Source: Sphingobium chlorophenolicum (GTDB lineage Bacteria; Pseudomonadota; Alphaproteobacteria; Sphingomonadales; Sphingomonadaceae). Taken from it: 64,000 bases of DNA. Under the pieces are notes generated by a model. It was not told the origin of the DNA. It was given only the letters and a program-made list of their open reading frames with translations, and searched no databases. The stretch lies in assembly GCF_000722875.1 (NCBI RefSeq), contig NZ_JFHR01000001.1, positions 1-64,000 of the forward strand. Reading direction: 5' to 3'. Both the position numbers and the translations under genes were made by a program. Within the stretch, counting starts at the first letter, position 1; each line of letters opens with the position of its first letter. Below are positions 52,927-61,490 of this stretch, piece after piece.

Positions 52927-53178
52927 CCGCCATGGGGGTCGGGCGCTTCATTGTCCGGCCTGAGCTTCGATACGATGGCAAGGGTGCGGGCGAGCTGCCC
53001 CTCCGACGGCATGCTGGCGAGCCGGTCGAAGGCGCGCGCCCCGATAGTCATGGAAGGCATGTCCGCTCCCTTCATGGAAGAAAATCGGAAGCCGTAACCG
53101 AATGTGAAGCCAGTTTCGATGGACGCCGCCGGAACAAACCGCCCGCGACATCAGCGCCTATGGCGCCGGGAGAGAAAA
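52927..53178. other. Intergenic gap between phosphoesterase and MFS genes
   Basis: Short open frames exist on both strands, but none has a credible ribosome-binding site or protein-like composition. A GCCGGTCGAAGGCGCGCGCC segment resembles degraded repeat sequence. No promoter with the shared 30-bp block is present, so the MFS gene may be read through from the receptor promoter. Confidence 0.5.
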
Positions 53179-54483
53179 GTGGATCAGATTAAACAAGTTG
53201 GGACCCCTGCGCCCGCCGCCACGTCGCGGGGTGCGTCAGGCACTCGGACGATGCTCGGCGTATTGCTCGTGGTCTATATCCTCAACTTCCTCGATCGGCA
53301 GATCGTCAACATTCTGGCTGAACCCATTGCCAGGGATCTTTCGCTGTCGGATACCGAAATCGGCTTGATGACCGGGCTGGCCTTCGCGCTTTTCTATACC
53401 GTGCTGGGCATTCCCATCGCCCGCTATGCTGACCGGCCGTCGACCAATCGGGTCGGGCTGATCTCCGCCTCGCTCGTGATCTGGTCGGGGATGACCGTAT
53501 TGTGCGGCATGGCCCATAATTTCGTCCAGCTCCTGCTCGCGCGCATCGGCGTCGGGGTGGGGGAGGCCGGCTGCACCCCGGCGGCGCACTCCTTGATCAG
53601 CTCCACGGTCGAGCCGTCGAAGCGCGCGTCGGCCATCGCCTTTTACGGCCTGGGCATTCCGATCGGCACCCTGTTGGGGCTGGCCATTGGCGGTTTCGCC
53701 AGCGACCTGTGGGGCTGGCGTACCGCGTTCATGCTTGTGGGCGCTCCGGGCGTCCTGATGGCGTTGATCCTGCCTCTCATGATCCGGGATGTGCGGCAAA
53801 AGCCGACAGCCGCATCGCCAGCCCCGACAGCCGATCTGACCGTGATCGGGGCGCTGCGCGAGGTATTCGGCACCCGCACCTTCCTTCACTTGGCCATTGG
53901 CGCGTCTTTCACCGCCTTCCTCACCTATGGCAAGAATGTGTGGGCGCTGATCCTGTTTCAACGCTCGCACGGCCTCAGCGTGGGGGAAACGGGGCTGCTG
54001 CTCGGCATCGCCATCGGCGCCGCAGGGATCGTCGGCACCTGGCTTGGCGGTTATCTGGCGGACCGTTACGGCAGCGTGAACAGGCAGCATATGCTGACCA
54101 CGCCCGTGATCGGCATGGCGCTTGGCGCGCCTGTTCTCTTCCTCGGCTATTGGATCGACGAATGGCATATTGCCCTCGTGCTGATCTTCATCCCGACGGT
54201 GTTCAACGCATCCTATTATGGTCCGACCTTCGCCTGCCTGCACGGGCTCGTGCGGCCGGAGGCGCGCGCCATGGCCAGCGCCATACTTCTCTTCATGCAA
54301 AATCTTGTTGGATTGGGACTGGGCCCGCTGCTGTTCGGGATCATGTCGGAAATGCTGAAGCCAGCGGTCGGGGCGGAGAGCGTGCGCTACGTCCTTTACG
54401 GCGCCGCGTGGCTGGGCCTGATCCCCGCCTACTTCCTGTGGCGCGCCAGCCTGCGCCTGAATGCCGAACTGAAATCAGGCTGA
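53179..54483 (+). CDS. MFS transporter (spinster-like)
   Basis: An inner-membrane permease of 434 residues with 12 predicted helices. The first helix region VYILNFLDRQIVNILAEPIARDLSLSDTEIGLMTG is characteristic of the spinster-like MFS proteins common in sphingomonad catabolic clusters; RYADRPSTNRVGLISASLVIWS follows. GTG 53179 is preceded by GGGAGAG at good spacing, while the ATG at 53104 would add 25 residues with no membrane character. It probably carries the cluster substrate or its hydrolysis product into the cytoplasm. Confidence 0.9.
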   Translation: MDQIKQVGTPAPAATSRGASGTRTMLGVLLVVYILNFLDRQIVNILAEPIARDLSLSDTEIGLMTGLAFALFYTVLGIPIARYADRPSTNRVGLISASLVIWSGMTVLCGMAHNFVQLLLARIGVGVGEAGCTPAAHSLISSTVEPSKRASAIAFYGLGIPIGTLLGLAIGGFASDLWGWRTAFMLVGAPGVLMALILPLMIRDVRQKPTAASPAPTADLTVIGALREVFGTRTFLHLAIGASFTAFLTYGKNVWALILFQRSHGLSVGETGLLLGIAIGAAGIVGTWLGGYLADRYGSVNRQHMLTTPVIGMALGAPVLFLGYWIDEWHIALVLIFIPTVFNASYYGPTFACLHGLVRPEARAMASAILLFMQNLVGLGLGPLLFGIMSEMLKPAVGAESVRYVLYGAAWLGLIPAYFLWRASLRLNAELKSG

Positions 54484-54529
54484 AGCGGAATATCGGCGCC
54501 TGGGCATCCCTGCGATGGCCAGGCGCTGA

Positions 54530-55393
54530 CTATACCCCGTTGGCAAGCGCCCTGATCCGGGCGGCGAGCGACACCAGGCGCGGCCCGACATCGCCCCGCA
54601 TCTCATTTTCATTGGTTCGGAAAGCAGGCACGGCGCACACCAGCGCCAGGCATTCCCCATCCGCCGTCCGCAGCAGCGGAGCCGCCACCGCGAGAGTTTC
54701 GGCCCGCCAGGAGGAAGCGAAACAGAAGCCATCCGTCTTGCAGTCTTCCACGCCCTGGTCCGCTTCGCCCTTTCCATCGGCAAGATGGGGAGCCGTCTCC
54801 AGGGTCCGTTGATGAAGCGCGGCACGCTCCTCCGGCGACTTGAGTGACAGGATCGCGCGGCCGATGGCGGTGCGATAGAGCGGGACGGAAAATCCTATAT
54901 CGGAAATATAGTCGGGCAGCGCCGTATCGTCCGACCGCGTGACGTCCAGCATGATCGCATTCAGGTCATTCGACATGGCGATCGAAACATTGCCGCCGGC
55001 GCGCACTGCGAAATCCCGCATGAAGGGCCGCGCGATCTGGCGGATCTTGAACCGCGCCAGCAGCGGATAGGCCACCGAAAGAACCTGGGAGCCCACGCGA
55101 TAGGCTCCGCTTTCGTTGAGGCCGAGATAGCCGAGTTGAACCAGGGTGTTGGTCAGGCGCGAAACGGAGGATCGCGGCATTCCCGTCCGGGAGGAAATCT
55201 CCGAATTGCTCAGCCATGCGTCGTCCGGGCCAAAGGCCGCAAGAACCCGCAAGCCCCGTTCGAGCGTCGTGGCGAAGAAGGGGTCGGAATTCTTGGAGGA
55301 ACGCTGCCTTGAGGTCGAACCCTGCTTCTCGTCCGTCACAGATTTTCCCACTTCATTTTCCCTCGCGCCCGATTCGCACGGCGGCGTTCGCAT
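54530..55393 (-). CDS. IclR-family transcriptional regulator
   Basis: A regulator of 287 residues. A basic, polar leader of about 35 residues precedes the winged helix (FFATTLERGLRVLAAFGPDDAWLSNSEISSRTGMPRSSVSRLTNTLVQLGYL), and a C-terminal GAF-like ligand domain runs from about 110 (ARPFMRDFAVRAGGNVSIAM, GRAILSL). It is convergent with the MFS gene and divergent from the GMC gene. The two identical operator blocks flank its neighbourhood at 49128 and 55500. It most likely controls both promoters. An alternative GTG start lies about 54 bp inside. Confidence 0.9.
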   Translation of the reverse strand: MRTPPCESGARENEVGKSVTDEKQGSTSRQRSSKNSDPFFATTLERGLRVLAAFGPDDAWLSNSEISSRTGMPRSSVSRLTNTLVQLGYLGLNESGAYRVGSQVLSVAYPLLARFKIRQIARPFMRDFAVRAGGNVSIAMSNDLNAIMLDVTRSDDTALPDYISDIGFSVPLYRTAIGRAILSLKSPEERAALHQRTLETAPHLADGKGEADQGVEDCKTDGFCFASSWRAETLAVAAPLLRTADGECLALVCAVPAFRTNENEMRGDVGPRLVSLAARIRALANGV

Positions 55394-55442
55394 AGCAGTT
55401 CCGCAATTACACAGGAACTGAACCCGTCAAAAGCATCCCTTG

Positions 55443-55457
55443 TCGATGGCCCATCGA
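55443..55457. promoter_or_regulatory. 15-bp palindrome upstream of the IclR gene
   Basis: TCGATGG-C-CCATCGA is a perfect dyad 50 bp upstream of the IclR start and 38 bp before the -35 box of the GMC promoter. It differs from the AGTTTC/GAAACT operator, so it may bind another factor or serve autoregulation. Confidence 0.4.
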
Positions 55458-55494
55458 GAAAATTTAAAAGTTCCAACATACCGACGATAATGCT

Positions 55495-55523
55495 TTGACA
55501 GTTTCGATATATGAAACTATATC
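55495..55523 (+). promoter_or_regulatory. Promoter with operator in the spacer, GMC oxidoreductase
   Basis: TTGACA (55495-55500), 17 bp, TATATC (55518-55523). The operator AGTTTC-N7-GAAACT (55500-55518) fills the spacer. The 30-bp block 55492-55521 is identical to 49120-49149. It lies about 100 bp before the GMC start and faces away from the IclR gene. Confidence 0.82.
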
Positions 55524-55625
55524 AGATTATCATTCAAGTTCAAATGCGCATGGGGTGCCGTGTGCAGAAATCTGCACTCGGTCCGTCCTGGGCCGCGCGG
55601 TCGCACGAAATGGAATATTGCCGGT

Positions 55626-57260
55626 ATGGATATGGCCCATAATGATGTCGGGAATTCGTACGACTATGTCGTGATCGGCGCTGGATCGTCAGGATGCGTC
55701 GTGGCCAATCGGCTCAGCGAAGACGGAACGCATTCGGTCCTGCTGATCGAAGCTGGCGGCCCGGACAATCTCTTCTGGATGCGCGCCCCGCTGGGAACGG
55801 GGCAGATGCTTCGCCGCACCGACGTGATCTGGCCCTATGAGACGGAGGGCGTGCCCGCGCTCAACGGCCGAAAGCTCAGATGGCCGCGAGGGAAGGTCGT
55901 CGGCGGTTCCAGTTCCGTCAATGGCACCATCTTCATTCGCGGCCTGCGCGAGGAATATGATCGCTGGCGGGAAATGGGCAATATCGGCTGGGGCTATGAC
56001 GACGTCCTGCCTTTCTTCAAGAAATTCGAGAATTTCAAGGATGGAGACCCGCGCTACAGGGGGAAGGGCGGTCCGATTTCGGTGGAACGCCTCCGGCTGA
56101 ATTTGCCGGTCACCAGCGCCTTTCTCGACGCCTGCGCGCAGGCCGGCATTCCGGGCAATGCCGATTATAACGGCGCGTCTATCGAGGGTGCGAGTCCGCT
56201 GCAGTTCAACACCCGCTATGGACGGAGGCAAAGCGCCGCCGTCGGATATCTGTCTTCCGCGGCGAAGCGCAAGAATCTGCATGTCCTGGCCAACACGCGG
56301 GTCAAGAAGATCGACGTCGTGGATGGAGCCGCCAGCGGTGTGGTCTTGCAGAACGCCGCCGGGGAACGGACCGTCCGCGCCAATCGCGAGATCATCATCA
56401 GCGCCGGGGCGATCGGGTCGCCGCAATTGCTGGAGCTTTCCGGGATTGGCAACGCGTTTATCCTCAAAAATGCCGGGCTATCCGTCGTCCACCATTTGCC
56501 CGGCGTCGGCGAGAATCTGATCGATCACCTTCAGACCCGCATCAGCCTGAAGGCGCAGAATACCGCGGGCTTGAACGAATTGGTCCGAAATTACCTGTTC
56601 CGCATGAAAGTGGGGGCGGAGTGGCTTTTCCTGGGCCGGGGGCTGATGTCGACACCGCTCGCGTCGGCGCATGCCATCGTGCGGTCCCGTCCGGATGCTC
56701 CCATGCCCGATCTGAAGCTGCAGCTTCACCATTTCAGCGGTCAGGACCGGATGGCCTATAGCAAGGATCTTGGGATCGACCCTCATCCGGGTCTGACGAT
56801 AGGCATCGTCCAATTGTCGCCTCGGTCGCGGGGGCATCTCCACATATCGTCGCCCGACGCGAACGTCGCACCCCTCATCTATCCCAACCAGTTCGAAGAT
56901 GAGGAGGATGTCCGCGTCCTGACGGCGGGGATCAGGATGGCGCGGACCATAGCGGCGCAGGATGCGCTTTCGAAATTCGTCGTGACGGAATTGCGACCGG
57001 GCGCGGCGGCTTCCTCCAATGACGAGATAAAGGAATATATCCGGCAGAGCGGGCAGACCTCCTACCATCCGATCGGCACTTGCAAGATGGGACGCGACGA
57101 CTGGGCGGTGGTCGACGATCAACTGCGGGTGCGGGGGGTCGACAGGCTTCGGGTCGTGGACGCTTCGATCATGCCCACCATGCCGTCGTCCAATACCAAC
57201 GCCGCCGCCTTGATGATCGGGGAAAAGGGGGCCGAACTCATCCGCCAGGCGGCGGCGTGA
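55626..57260 (+). CDS. GMC-family FAD oxidoreductase (alcohol/choline dehydrogenase type)
   Basis: A flavoprotein of 544 residues that would oxidise a primary alcohol to an aldehyde. The FAD motif is DYVVIGAGSSGCVVANRLSED (about 12-32). The GMC signatures follow: WPRGKVVGGSSSVNGTIFIRG, the second signature GAIGSPQLLELSGIG, and the catalytic His in SYHPIGTCKMG with Asn in MPSSNTNAAALMIGEKGAELI. It resembles PEG dehydrogenase and choline dehydrogenase in layout. ATG 55626 is chosen over the GTG at 55560 because the sequence before it lacks family character. It is first behind the second shared promoter, with the toroid protein and aldehyde dehydrogenase downstream. Confidence 0.92.
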   Translation: MDMAHNDVGNSYDYVVIGAGSSGCVVANRLSEDGTHSVLLIEAGGPDNLFWMRAPLGTGQMLRRTDVIWPYETEGVPALNGRKLRWPRGKVVGGSSSVNGTIFIRGLREEYDRWREMGNIGWGYDDVLPFFKKFENFKDGDPRYRGKGGPISVERLRLNLPVTSAFLDACAQAGIPGNADYNGASIEGASPLQFNTRYGRRQSAAVGYLSSAAKRKNLHVLANTRVKKIDVVDGAASGVVLQNAAGERTVRANREIIISAGAIGSPQLLELSGIGNAFILKNAGLSVVHHLPGVGENLIDHLQTRISLKAQNTAGLNELVRNYLFRMKVGAEWLFLGRGLMSTPLASAHAIVRSRPDAPMPDLKLQLHHFSGQDRMAYSKDLGIDPHPGLTIGIVQLSPRSRGHLHISSPDANVAPLIYPNQFEDEEDVRVLTAGIRMARTIAAQDALSKFVVTELRPGAAASSNDEIKEYIRQSGQTSYHPIGTCKMGRDDWAVVDDQLRVRGVDRLRVVDASIMPTMPSSNTNAAALMIGEKGAELIRQAAA

Positions 57261-57302
57261 GGGCAGGCTGAACCAAAAATTCTAAAATCCTGGAGAGGAT
57301 CA

Positions 57303-58274
57303 TTGGCAGAGATCGTTCAGCGTTGCGAGGAAGCAATATCGCTCGGCCTGAAATGGCTTGCCGGACGCGTATCCGACAAAGGCGAGCTTGAAGGCAGCGA
57401 GTCCATATTGTTCGGCTATTACAAGGCTCTCCTGACCTTCACCGCTACCGGCCGCTATCTGGAGGCGGGACGCGTCGCGCACAAGATCAAGCGGGACTTC
57501 TACAAGGACGGCCAGTTCGGCGGCGAACAATATCCCGCCGCGACGGTCGGGCCGATCTACCGGGATTCATGGCTGACCTGGGGAGCGCATCTCGCCGGAC
57601 GCTACGACATGTCCGTTCCGGCCGCGAACGCGATTCGCAGCCAGCTTTGCGGGATCACGGGCGGCGTCCTTGTCGACGGCCCGGGACGGATCATCGACGC
57701 CGGCCTGACATGCTGCGCGCTGACGGCCCTTCTCGCGGCGGGGAAGAGTGATGAGGTGATGAAAGGAGCCGAACTGGTTCGCGCCCTTGTCGAAGATCAG
57801 CCTGAACCCGAAGAGGCATTTTATTTCCGCTGGTCGCCTGAGACCGGCTATATAAAACCGGCGGTGGGCGAAGACGGAAAAGGCTGGACGGTCCGGCGGA
57901 CAGACAGCGGGCAGATTTACTGGTATATCGGATATCTGCTTGCGCTGATGGCCCAGATGAACCTGCTGACCGGCGAGCGCAAATGGATCAATGCGGCGGA
58001 GAAGTTGCTGGCGTTCGTGAACGGCTGCCTTCCCGAAATATTCGGATCGACCTCCAACGGCAAGATTGCCTGGGGCTGCGCCGAGTTGTTCGCGGTAACG
58101 GGGGACGAAAGGTTCAGGGATGTCGCCGCGCGCATGACGGAATGGATATGCGATGTGCAGGCGGCGGATGGCCGCTGGTACAGATCGCCCGACCAGTCGA
58201 TTCCTGTCGCGTTCGACGCTACATTTGAACGCGTTTTCTACCTCAGTCGGATTGCGCGGGCTCTCCAGCCGTAA
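57303..58274 (+). CDS. Predicted alpha/alpha-toroid protein, function unknown
   Basis: I do not recognise a named family. The 323-residue protein begins at TTG 57303 behind GGAGAGG. It is almost wholly helical, with repeated helix pairs of similar size: GYYKALLTFTATGRYLEAGRVAHKI, WLTWGAHLAGRYDMSVPAANAI, DAGLTCCALTALLAAGKSDEV, YWYIGYLLALMAQMNLLTGERKWINAAEKLL, WGCAELFAVTGDERFRDVAARM. Tryptophan, tyrosine and acidic residues at helix starts suggest a six-hairpin glycosidase, epimerase or terpenoid-cyclase-like toroid. There is no signal peptide. Set between a GMC oxidoreductase and an aldehyde dehydrogenase, it probably acts on the pathway intermediate. The fold claim is by eye. Confidence 0.6.
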   Translation: MAEIVQRCEEAISLGLKWLAGRVSDKGELEGSESILFGYYKALLTFTATGRYLEAGRVAHKIKRDFYKDGQFGGEQYPAATVGPIYRDSWLTWGAHLAGRYDMSVPAANAIRSQLCGITGGVLVDGPGRIIDAGLTCCALTALLAAGKSDEVMKGAELVRALVEDQPEPEEAFYFRWSPETGYIKPAVGEDGKGWTVRRTDSGQIYWYIGYLLALMAQMNLLTGERKWINAAEKLLAFVNGCLPEIFGSTSNGKIAWGCAELFAVTGDERFRDVAARMTEWICDVQAADGRWYRSPDQSIPVAFDATFERVFYLSRIARALQP

Positions 58275-58316
58275 ATAAGAGAAACAGGATCCGCGGTGCG
58301 CCGGGGATGTGGGAGA

Positions 58317-59759
58317 ATGGCCGTGATCAAACTCAACGACGTCTATCCGCTCTATCTCAACAACAGGGCGGTGCAGCCGAACGCCGACCTGGCGGTGACC
58401 GACAAATTCACCGGGGAAGTCGCTTTCCGCACCGCGCTCGCGACGCCGGAGATCATCTCGGAGGCCATCGCCGGGGCCGTGCGCGCTGCCGAGCCGATGG
58501 CGCGGCTGGCGAGCTTCGAACGACGCGACGTGCTCACCCATTGCGTCACGCGCTTTCAGGAGCGCTTCGACGAACTCGCCTATGCCTTGTGCGTGGAGGC
58601 AGGCAAACCCATCGCCGACAGCGAGGGAGAGGTGGGTCGCCTGATCGACACCTTCCGCATCGCCGCCGAGGAAGCGACCCGCAACTATGGCGAGGTCCAG
58701 CCGCTCGACATTTCAGCCCGCGCAAAGGGCTATATGGGGATGTGGAAGCGGGTGCCGATCGGCCCGTGCAGCTTCATCTCGCCCTTCAATTTCCCCCTCA
58801 ACCTCGCCGCGCACAAGATCGCCCCGGCCATCGCGATGGGCTGCCCCTTCGTGATGAAGCCCGCGTCGCTGACGCCTCTGGGCGCGATCATCATGGGGGA
58901 GGTTCTTGCCGAATGCGACATCCTGCCGGAGGGCGCGTTCAGCATCCTGCCCGCATCGCGCGCGGGCGCGGATCTGTTCACCACGGACGATCGGCTGAAG
59001 CTGCTCAGCTTCACGGGTTCGCCGGGCGTCGGCTGGGATTTGAAGGCGCGGGCGGGCAAGAAGAAGGTCGTGCTCGAACTGGGCGGCAATGCGGCGGTCG
59101 TGGTCGACAAGGACGCCGACCTCGACCATGCGCTCGCGCGGATTATCTTCGGCGGCTATTATCAGTCGGGACAAAGCTGCATCCATGTGCAGCGTGTGAT
59201 CATCCATGAGGATATTTACGACCGGTTCCGCGACATGCTCGCCGCGAAGGTCAAGGCGCTGAAATCAGGCGATCCCAAGCTTCGCGACACGTTCATCGGC
59301 CCCATGATCTCGGTCAATGAGGCCCAGCGGCTGAAAGGCTGGATCGACGATGCGGTCGCCGCGGGCGCGACCTTGCTCGCAGGGGGCGGATGCGAAGGCA
59401 ATATGCTGGAAGCCGCCTTGCTCGAAAACGTCCCCAGCGGCACCGACCTGGTGCAGGAGGAGGCTTTCGGCCCGGTGGTCATGCTGTCGAAATTCGCCGA
59501 CTGGAAGGCTGCGCTGGCCGAGGTCAACGACAGCAAGTTCGGACTTCAGGCCGGACTGTTCACGCGTGACATCCACAAGGTGCTGGATGCGTGGGATCAT
59601 CTCGACGTGGGCGGCATCGTCGTCAACGACGTGTCGAGCTACCGCGTCGACAACATGCCCTATGGCGGGGTCAAGGACAGCGGGCTCGGTCGCGAAGGCG
59701 TACGCTTCGCCATGGAGGATATGAGCGAAATCCGGAACCTGGTGATCCGCCGGGCCTGA
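58317..59759 (+). CDS. NAD(P)-dependent aldehyde dehydrogenase
   Basis: An aldehyde dehydrogenase of 480 residues. Catalytic Cys288 lies in QSGQSCIHVQR, general-base Glu254 in VVLELGGNAA, and Asn158 in FISPFNFPLNLA, all at the family spacing. It would oxidise the aldehyde made by the GMC enzyme to an acid. The start is uncertain: ATG 58317 is adjacent to GGGAG (too close), GTG 58323 has better spacing, and GTG 58296 has AGGA 6 nt upstream. It follows the toroid gene by about 40 bp and ends the operon before a repeat. Confidence 0.92.
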   Translation: MAVIKLNDVYPLYLNNRAVQPNADLAVTDKFTGEVAFRTALATPEIISEAIAGAVRAAEPMARLASFERRDVLTHCVTRFQERFDELAYALCVEAGKPIADSEGEVGRLIDTFRIAAEEATRNYGEVQPLDISARAKGYMGMWKRVPIGPCSFISPFNFPLNLAAHKIAPAIAMGCPFVMKPASLTPLGAIIMGEVLAECDILPEGAFSILPASRAGADLFTTDDRLKLLSFTGSPGVGWDLKARAGKKKVVLELGGNAAVVVDKDADLDHALARIIFGGYYQSGQSCIHVQRVIIHEDIYDRFRDMLAAKVKALKSGDPKLRDTFIGPMISVNEAQRLKGWIDDAVAAGATLLAGGGCEGNMLEAALLENVPSGTDLVQEEAFGPVVMLSKFADWKAALAEVNDSKFGLQAGLFTRDIHKVLDAWDHLDVGGIVVNDVSSYRVDNMPYGGVKDSGLGREGVRFAMEDMSEIRNLVIRRA

Positions 59760-59817
59760 TTGCATAGTCGCTGGGGGGATATGGGCGCGATCCTGCGCCC
59801 AATCGGAACCACCCCAT

Positions 59818-59917
59818 CCCGTTTGGGCTGAGCCTGTCGAAGCCCACTCCTTTCCTGAAGGGAAGAACAGCCCCCTTCGGCTCAGGACAGGCTTCGAACA
59901 ACTCAGGACGAACGGAG
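59818..59917. repeat. Intergenic hairpin repeat after aldehyde dehydrogenase
   Basis: CCCGTTTGGGCTGAGCCTGTCGAAG-type arms are mirrored by CTCAGGACAGGCTTCGAA and ACTCAGGACGAACGG. It belongs to the same family as 9215-9318. The 200-bp gap between two convergent units holds nothing else visible. Confidence 0.8.
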
Positions 59918-59959
59918 TGAGCCAGTTTTTCCCTGGCACCTCCGGATCGCTCCCATACG

Positions 59960-60595
59960 CTATATGTCGAAATCCGCTTCGGTAAGAGCGCGAACCTGAT
60001 CGGGATCGACGCCGGGCGCGCATTCGATCAGGCGGAAGCGGGCGCTTCGGTCAGCCCGCGCAAAGACGGCCAGATCGGTTATCAGCATGTCGACGACCGC
60101 CGAACCCGTCAGGGGAAGGGTGCAGCTCTTGCGGAACTTGGGCGTTCCGTCCCGCGAGACATGGTCCATCAGCACGATGATGCGCCGGACGCCCGCGACG
60201 AGATCCATCGCGCCGCCCATGCCCTTCACCATCTTTCCGGGGATCATCCAGTTGGCGATGTCGCCATTTTCCGCGACCTCCATCGCGCCCAGGACCGACA
60301 GGTCGATATGACCGCCCCGGATCATGCCGAAACTGTCGGCTGAAGACACATAGCTGGTGCCGGCGAGTTCGGTGATCGTCTCCTTCCCGGCGTTGATGAT
60401 GTCCGCGTCGACATGCGCGGCGTCGGGATAGGGACCCAGGCCGAGCATGCCGTTCTCCGACTGGAGCGTCACGTCCATGCCTTCGGGAATATTGTCCGCC
60501 ACCAGCGTTGGAATGCCGATGCCGAGATTGACGTAGAAACCGTCGCGCAGTTCGCGCGCGGCGCGGGCGGCCATGTCGTTCCGGGTCCAGGGCAT
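59960..60595 (-). CDS. scoB: 3-oxoacid CoA-transferase, subunit B
   Basis: The beta subunit of a family I CoA-transferase, 211 residues. The catalytic glutamate is Glu47 in [13 protein letters not shown], and [13 protein letters not shown] and [15 protein letters not shown]-like segments follow the succinyl-CoA:3-ketoacid transferase pattern. It works with the A subunit encoded just upstream (one base between frames) to move CoA from succinyl-CoA to an acid such as acetoacetate or 3-oxoadipate. Which acid is used here is unknown. The neighbourhood suggests a role in activating the acid end product of the cluster. Confidence 0.93.
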   Translation of the reverse strand: MPWTRNDMAARAARELRDGFYVNLGIGIPTLVADNIPEGMDVTLQSENGMLGLGPYPDAAHVDADIINAGKETITELAGTSYVSSADSFGMIRGGHIDLSVLGAMEVAENGDIANWMIPGKMVKGMGGAMDLVAGVRRIIVLMDHVSRDGTPKFRKSCTLPLTGSAVVDMLITDLAVFARADRSARFRLIECAPGVDPDQVRALTEADFDI

Positions 60596-60596
60596 G

Positions 60597-61301
60597 TCAA
60601 ACCTCTCCGCGCACGATGCGCTTTTCTATGCGCTTCTCATTTCGTTCCGCCAATATCATCCGTTGCACGAAGATACTGGGGGTATGAACATGGTCGGGAT
60701 CGATCGCGCCCGCCGGGAGCAACTCCTCGACCTCGGCGACCGTGACGCGGCTGGATGTCGCCACCATCGGGTTGAAGTTGCGCGCCGTCTTCCGATAGAC
60801 GAGATTGCCCTTTTCGTCGCCCCGCCATGCCTTGACGATGGCAAGGTCGGCCGTCAGCCCGGTTTCCAATATATAGCGCTCGCCGCCGAAGATCTTTTCT
60901 TCCTTGCCGTCGGCCACGATCGTTCCGACGCCCGTCCGGGTGTAAAATCCGGCGATGCCCGCGCCGCCTGCGCGCAGCCGTTCCGCCAGCGTACCCTGCG
61001 GATTGAATTCCAATTCGAGGACGCCGGTTAGATATTGTCGCTCAAACTCCTTATTCTCCCCGACATAGGAGGAGATCATCTTGCGCACCTGCCGGCTCTG
61101 CAACAGCAGGCCCAGGCCGAAATCGTCCACCCCTGCATTGTTCGAGATGATGGTGAGATCCTTGACGCCGCTTCGGCGGATCTCGTCGATCAGCGTCTCC
61201 GGAATGCCGCAAAGGCCGAAGCCCCCGGCCGCGATGGTCATCCCGTCGAAAAGCAGGCCCGAAAGGGCATCGCGGGCCGTGTCGTGGAGTTTTCTCGCCA
61301 T
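60597..61301 (-). CDS. scoA: 3-oxoacid CoA-transferase, subunit A
   Basis: The alpha subunit of a family I CoA-transferase, 234 residues. [26 protein letters not shown] holds the oxyanion-hole glycine motif. [39 protein letters not shown] and [12 protein letters not shown] are standard. ATG 61301 (MARKLHDTA) agrees with family N-termini but has no good ribosome-binding site. Translation may be coupled to a 39-codon ORF that ends 10 bp upstream and has its own strong site. It is divergent from the GntR regulator. Confidence 0.93.
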   Translation of the reverse strand: MARKLHDTARDALSGLLFDGMTIAAGGFGLCGIPETLIDEIRRSGVKDLTIISNNAGVDDFGLGLLLQSRQVRKMISSYVGENKEFERQYLTGVLELEFNPQGTLAERLRAGGAGIAGFYTRTGVGTIVADGKEEKIFGGERYILETGLTADLAIVKAWRGDEKGNLVYRKTARNFNPMVATSSRVTVAEVEELLPAGAIDPDHVHTPSIFVQRMILAERNEKRIEKRIVRGEV

Positions 61302-61311
61302 GTCGTTGGAC

Positions 61312-61431
61312 TCACATGCTGCTGAGGAAGTGGCCGCCATCGGCGGAGGAGATGTCTAGAGCAACCGATCGGCATGCGTCGACAGCGAGGGCGATCACGG
61401 TCCTGCCGCCAGGGTTCAGCAAATTGTCCAT
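61312..61431 (-). CDS. 39-residue leader or remnant ORF upstream of scoA
   Basis: ATG 61431 is preceded by GGAGAG at 5-nt spacing and the frame stops 10 bp before scoA. The product starts MDNLLNPGGRTVIALAVDAC and ends SSADGGHFLSSM. The two ends look like the N-terminus and C-terminus of a short-chain dehydrogenase with the middle missing, so it may be a deletion remnant that survives because it feeds ribosomes to scoA. A true small protein cannot be excluded. Confidence 0.45.
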   Translation of the reverse strand: MDNLLNPGGRTVIALAVDACRSVALDISSADGGHFLSSM

Positions 61432-61462
61432 AGGCACTCTCCGTGGAAAAGTGTATGGAACA

Positions 61463-61479
61463 TGATTGTAGAACAATCA
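61463..61479. promoter_or_regulatory. 17-bp palindrome upstream of gntR, candidate operator
   Basis: TGATTGT-AGA-ACAATCA is a perfect dyad 12 bp before the GntR start at 61491 and 32 bp from the start of the divergent 39-codon ORF. TTGT-n-ACAA dyads are the usual target type of FadR/FCD-class GntR regulators, so control of both directions is likely. Confidence 0.65.
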
Positions 61480-61490
61480 AGAGGGCTAAT

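Noticed and set aside
52932-53192. 86-residue plus-strand ORF in the phosphoesterase-MFS gap
   Set aside because: No ribosome-binding site and repeat-like, Arg/Gly-rich composition; it also overlaps the better supported MFS start.
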